Positions 62,655-64,000 of a stretch of 64,000 nt of DNA are shown piece by piece (the first letter of the stretch is position 1; each line of letters starts with the position of its first letter). Position numbers and translations under genes: made by a program. The notes under the pieces are model-generated. The model was not told the DNA's origin, did no database searches, and saw only the letters and a program-made list of their open reading frames with translations. Origin of the DNA: Aquibium microcysteis (GTDB lineage Bacteria > Pseudomonadota > Alphaproteobacteria > Rhizobiales > Rhizobiaceae); NCBI RefSeq assembly GCF_014495845.1, contig NZ_CP061080.1, positions 4,206,001 through 4,270,000 on the forward strand, read 5' to 3'.

Positions 62655-63938
62655 TCACGGCCGCACCTGCCCGGTCCCGCGCACCCGGTACTTGAACGAC
62701 GTCAGCTGCTCCACGCCGACCGGGCCGCGGGCGTGCATCCGGCCGGTCGCGATGCCGATCTCCGCGCCCATGCCGAACTCGCCGCCGTCGGCGAACTGGG
62801 TCGAGGCATTGTGCAGCAGGATTGCCGAATCGATCTCGTCGAAGAAGCGCTCGACCGCGGCGGCATCCTCGGCCACGATCGCTTCGGTGTGGTGGGACGA
62901 CCAGGTCTCGATGTGGTCGATAGCCCCCGAGACGCCGTCGACCAGCTTCACCGAGATGATGGCGTCGAGATATTCCGTCGACCAGTCGGCATCGGTCGCC
63001 GCCTTCGCCTGCGGATAGCGGGCGAGCACCTCGGCATCGGCGCGGATCTCGCAGCCGGCGGCGGCGAGCGCCTCGAGGATCGGCACGAGATGCGTGTCGG
63101 CGCAGGCGCGGTCGACCAGCAGCGTCTCCGCCGCGCCGCAGATGCCGGTCCGCCGCATCTTGGCGTTGACGGCGATCGTCACCGCCATGCCGAGATCGGC
63201 GGAGCGGTCGACATAGAGGTGGCAGATGCCTTCCAGATGCGCGAAGACCGGCACGCGCGCCTCGGTCTGCACGCGCTCGACGAGGCTGCGCCCGCCGCGG
63301 GGGATGATGACGTCGAGATTGCCCGAGAGGCCCTTCAGCATCTCGCCGACCGCCGCCCGGTCGGTCACCGGCACGAGCTGGATGGCGTCGGTGGGCAGGC
63401 CGGCCGCCTCCAGCCCCTCGACCAGGCAGCCATGGATCGCCCGCGACGAGTTCACCGAATCGGAGCCGCCGCGCAGGATCACCGCGTTGCCGGCCTTGAT
63501 GCAGAGCGCGCCGGCATCGGCCGTCACGTTGGGCCGGCTCTCGAAGATCACGCCGATGATGCCGAGCGGCGTGCGCACGCGCTCGATGTGCAGGCCGTTC
63601 GGGCGGTCCCATTCCGCGATCGTTTCGCCGACCGGGTCCTTCAACGCGGCGATGTCGCGGATGCCGGCGGCCATCCCCTCGATCCGGGCCGGCGTCAGCT
63701 TCAGCCGGTCGAGGAAGGAGCCCGCCAGGCCGTTCGCCACGCCCGCCGCCATGTCGATGGCATTGGCCTCGAGGATCGCCTGAGACCGGCGCAGGATGGC
63801 CTCGGCCATCGCCGCGAGCGCCGCGTTCTTGGTCGCGGTGCCGGCCAGCGCCAATGGCCGCGCCGCAGCCCGCGCCCTGCGGCCCATTTCGGCCATCAGC
63901 TCGGAAATGTCGGTGCGGGTGTCGGGCTTGGTCAGCAT
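62655..63938 (-). CDS. proA: Gamma-glutamyl phosphate reductase
   Basis: A complete 427-residue enzyme for the second step of proline synthesis, reduction of gamma-glutamyl phosphate to glutamate semialdehyde. The NADP-binding [13 protein letters not shown] region is near 130-142, [17 protein letters not shown] near 152-168, and the catalytic cysteine is in [15 protein letters not shown] near 260-274. Its ATG overlaps the stop of proB by reading TGC TGA across the ATGCTGA junction, so the two are translationally coupled. Confidence 0.96.
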   Translation of the reverse strand: MLTKPDTRTDISELMAEMGRRARAAARPLALAGTATKNAALAAMAEAILRRSQAILEANAIDMAAGVANGLAGSFLDRLKLTPARIEGMAAGIRDIAALKDPVGETIAEWDRPNGLHIERVRTPLGIIGVIFESRPNVTADAGALCIKAGNAVILRGGSDSVNSSRAIHGCLVEGLEAAGLPTDAIQLVPVTDRAAVGEMLKGLSGNLDVIIPRGGRSLVERVQTEARVPVFAHLEGICHLYVDRSADLGMAVTIAVNAKMRRTGICGAAETLLVDRACADTHLVPILEALAAAGCEIRADAEVLARYPQAKAATDADWSTEYLDAIISVKLVDGVSGAIDHIETWSSHHTEAIVAEDAAAVERFFDEIDSAILLHNASTQFADGGEFGMGAEIGIATGRMHARGPVGVEQLTSFKYRVRGTGQVRP

Positions 63939-64000
63939 CGCTCTCGTTCCTGCTCCTGGACGTCCATCGTCTTCTCGACGGTTCCCGTCACCACCATGTC
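63932..64000 (-). CDS. proB: Glutamate 5-kinase ProB, C-terminal end (partial)
   Basis: The last 22 codons of a frame that enters from the right edge and stops with TGA at 63934-63932, overlapping the proA start. The visible residues begin [10 protein letters not shown] and end in an Arg/Glu/Cys tail. The frame, the direction and the 7-base overlap with proA suggest proB, which precedes proA in Rhizobiales, but the fragment is too short to prove this by sequence. Confidence 0.6.
   Translation of the reverse strand, partial: DMVVTGTVEKTMDVQEQERERC

Overview
The window comes from a GC-rich alphaproteobacterium, most likely of the order Hyphomicrobiales (Rhizobiales). Three things point there: an F1 operon in the order atpH-atpA-atpG-atpD-atpC without the Fo genes, the chromosomal order proB-proA-nadD-rsfS-rlmH-envC-ctpA-divergent polysaccharide deacetylase-rppH, and a nirK-nirV-nnrS / pseudoazurin / nnrR set like that of denitrifying rhizobia. 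I see no rRNA, tRNA, integrase, transposase or CRISPR array. Almost every base is assigned to a gene or a short intergenic stretch.

Layout. 1-4.4 kb: end of a denitrification cluster, with the nirK 3' end, nirV, a small unknown gene, nnrS, convergent pseudoazurin, and the Crp/Fnr regulator nnrR with a TTG-N8-CAA site in the divergent promoter, then a DUF1858 protein. 4.5-7.0 kb: an AI-2E-family permease and mannonate dehydratase. 7.3-15.2 kb: one 2639-residue acidic protein built almost entirely of octapeptide repeats, arranged in 408-bp (17-octad) modules. This is the most unusual object in the window. 15.6-23 kb: a TRAP transporter, a DapA-like aldolase/dehydratase and an FAD-linked 2-hydroxyacid dehydrogenase, divergent from an XRE-cupin regulator and an FMN-dependent 2-hydroxyacid dehydrogenase gene broken by one in-frame TAG.

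23-43.8 kb is a catabolic region. It holds two FMN reductases, a VOC protein, two SDRs, an alpha/beta hydrolase, a luciferase-like flavin monooxygenase and a GntR regulator. These run into a gentisate block: TAXI-type TRAP transporter, gentisate 1,2-dioxygenase, FAH-family hydrolase and a 3-hydroxybenzoate 6-hydroxylase-like monooxygenase. A MarR regulator divergent from a mobA-like 3-hydroxybenzoate 4-monooxygenase follows, then a complete Liv-type ABC transporter. Together they suggest uptake of an aromatic or cyclic acid and its conversion toward gentisate, with a second branch toward protocatechuate.

43.9-64 kb is mostly housekeeping: transaldolase, priA, a repeat-bearing spacer, two small unknown genes, the F1 ATP synthase operon with a clear terminator, and then a long minus-strand series of cell-envelope, RNA-processing and NAD/proline biosynthesis genes that runs off the right edge inside proB.

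All calls come from reading the sequence and from family knowledge. No database search, structure prediction or alignment program was run.
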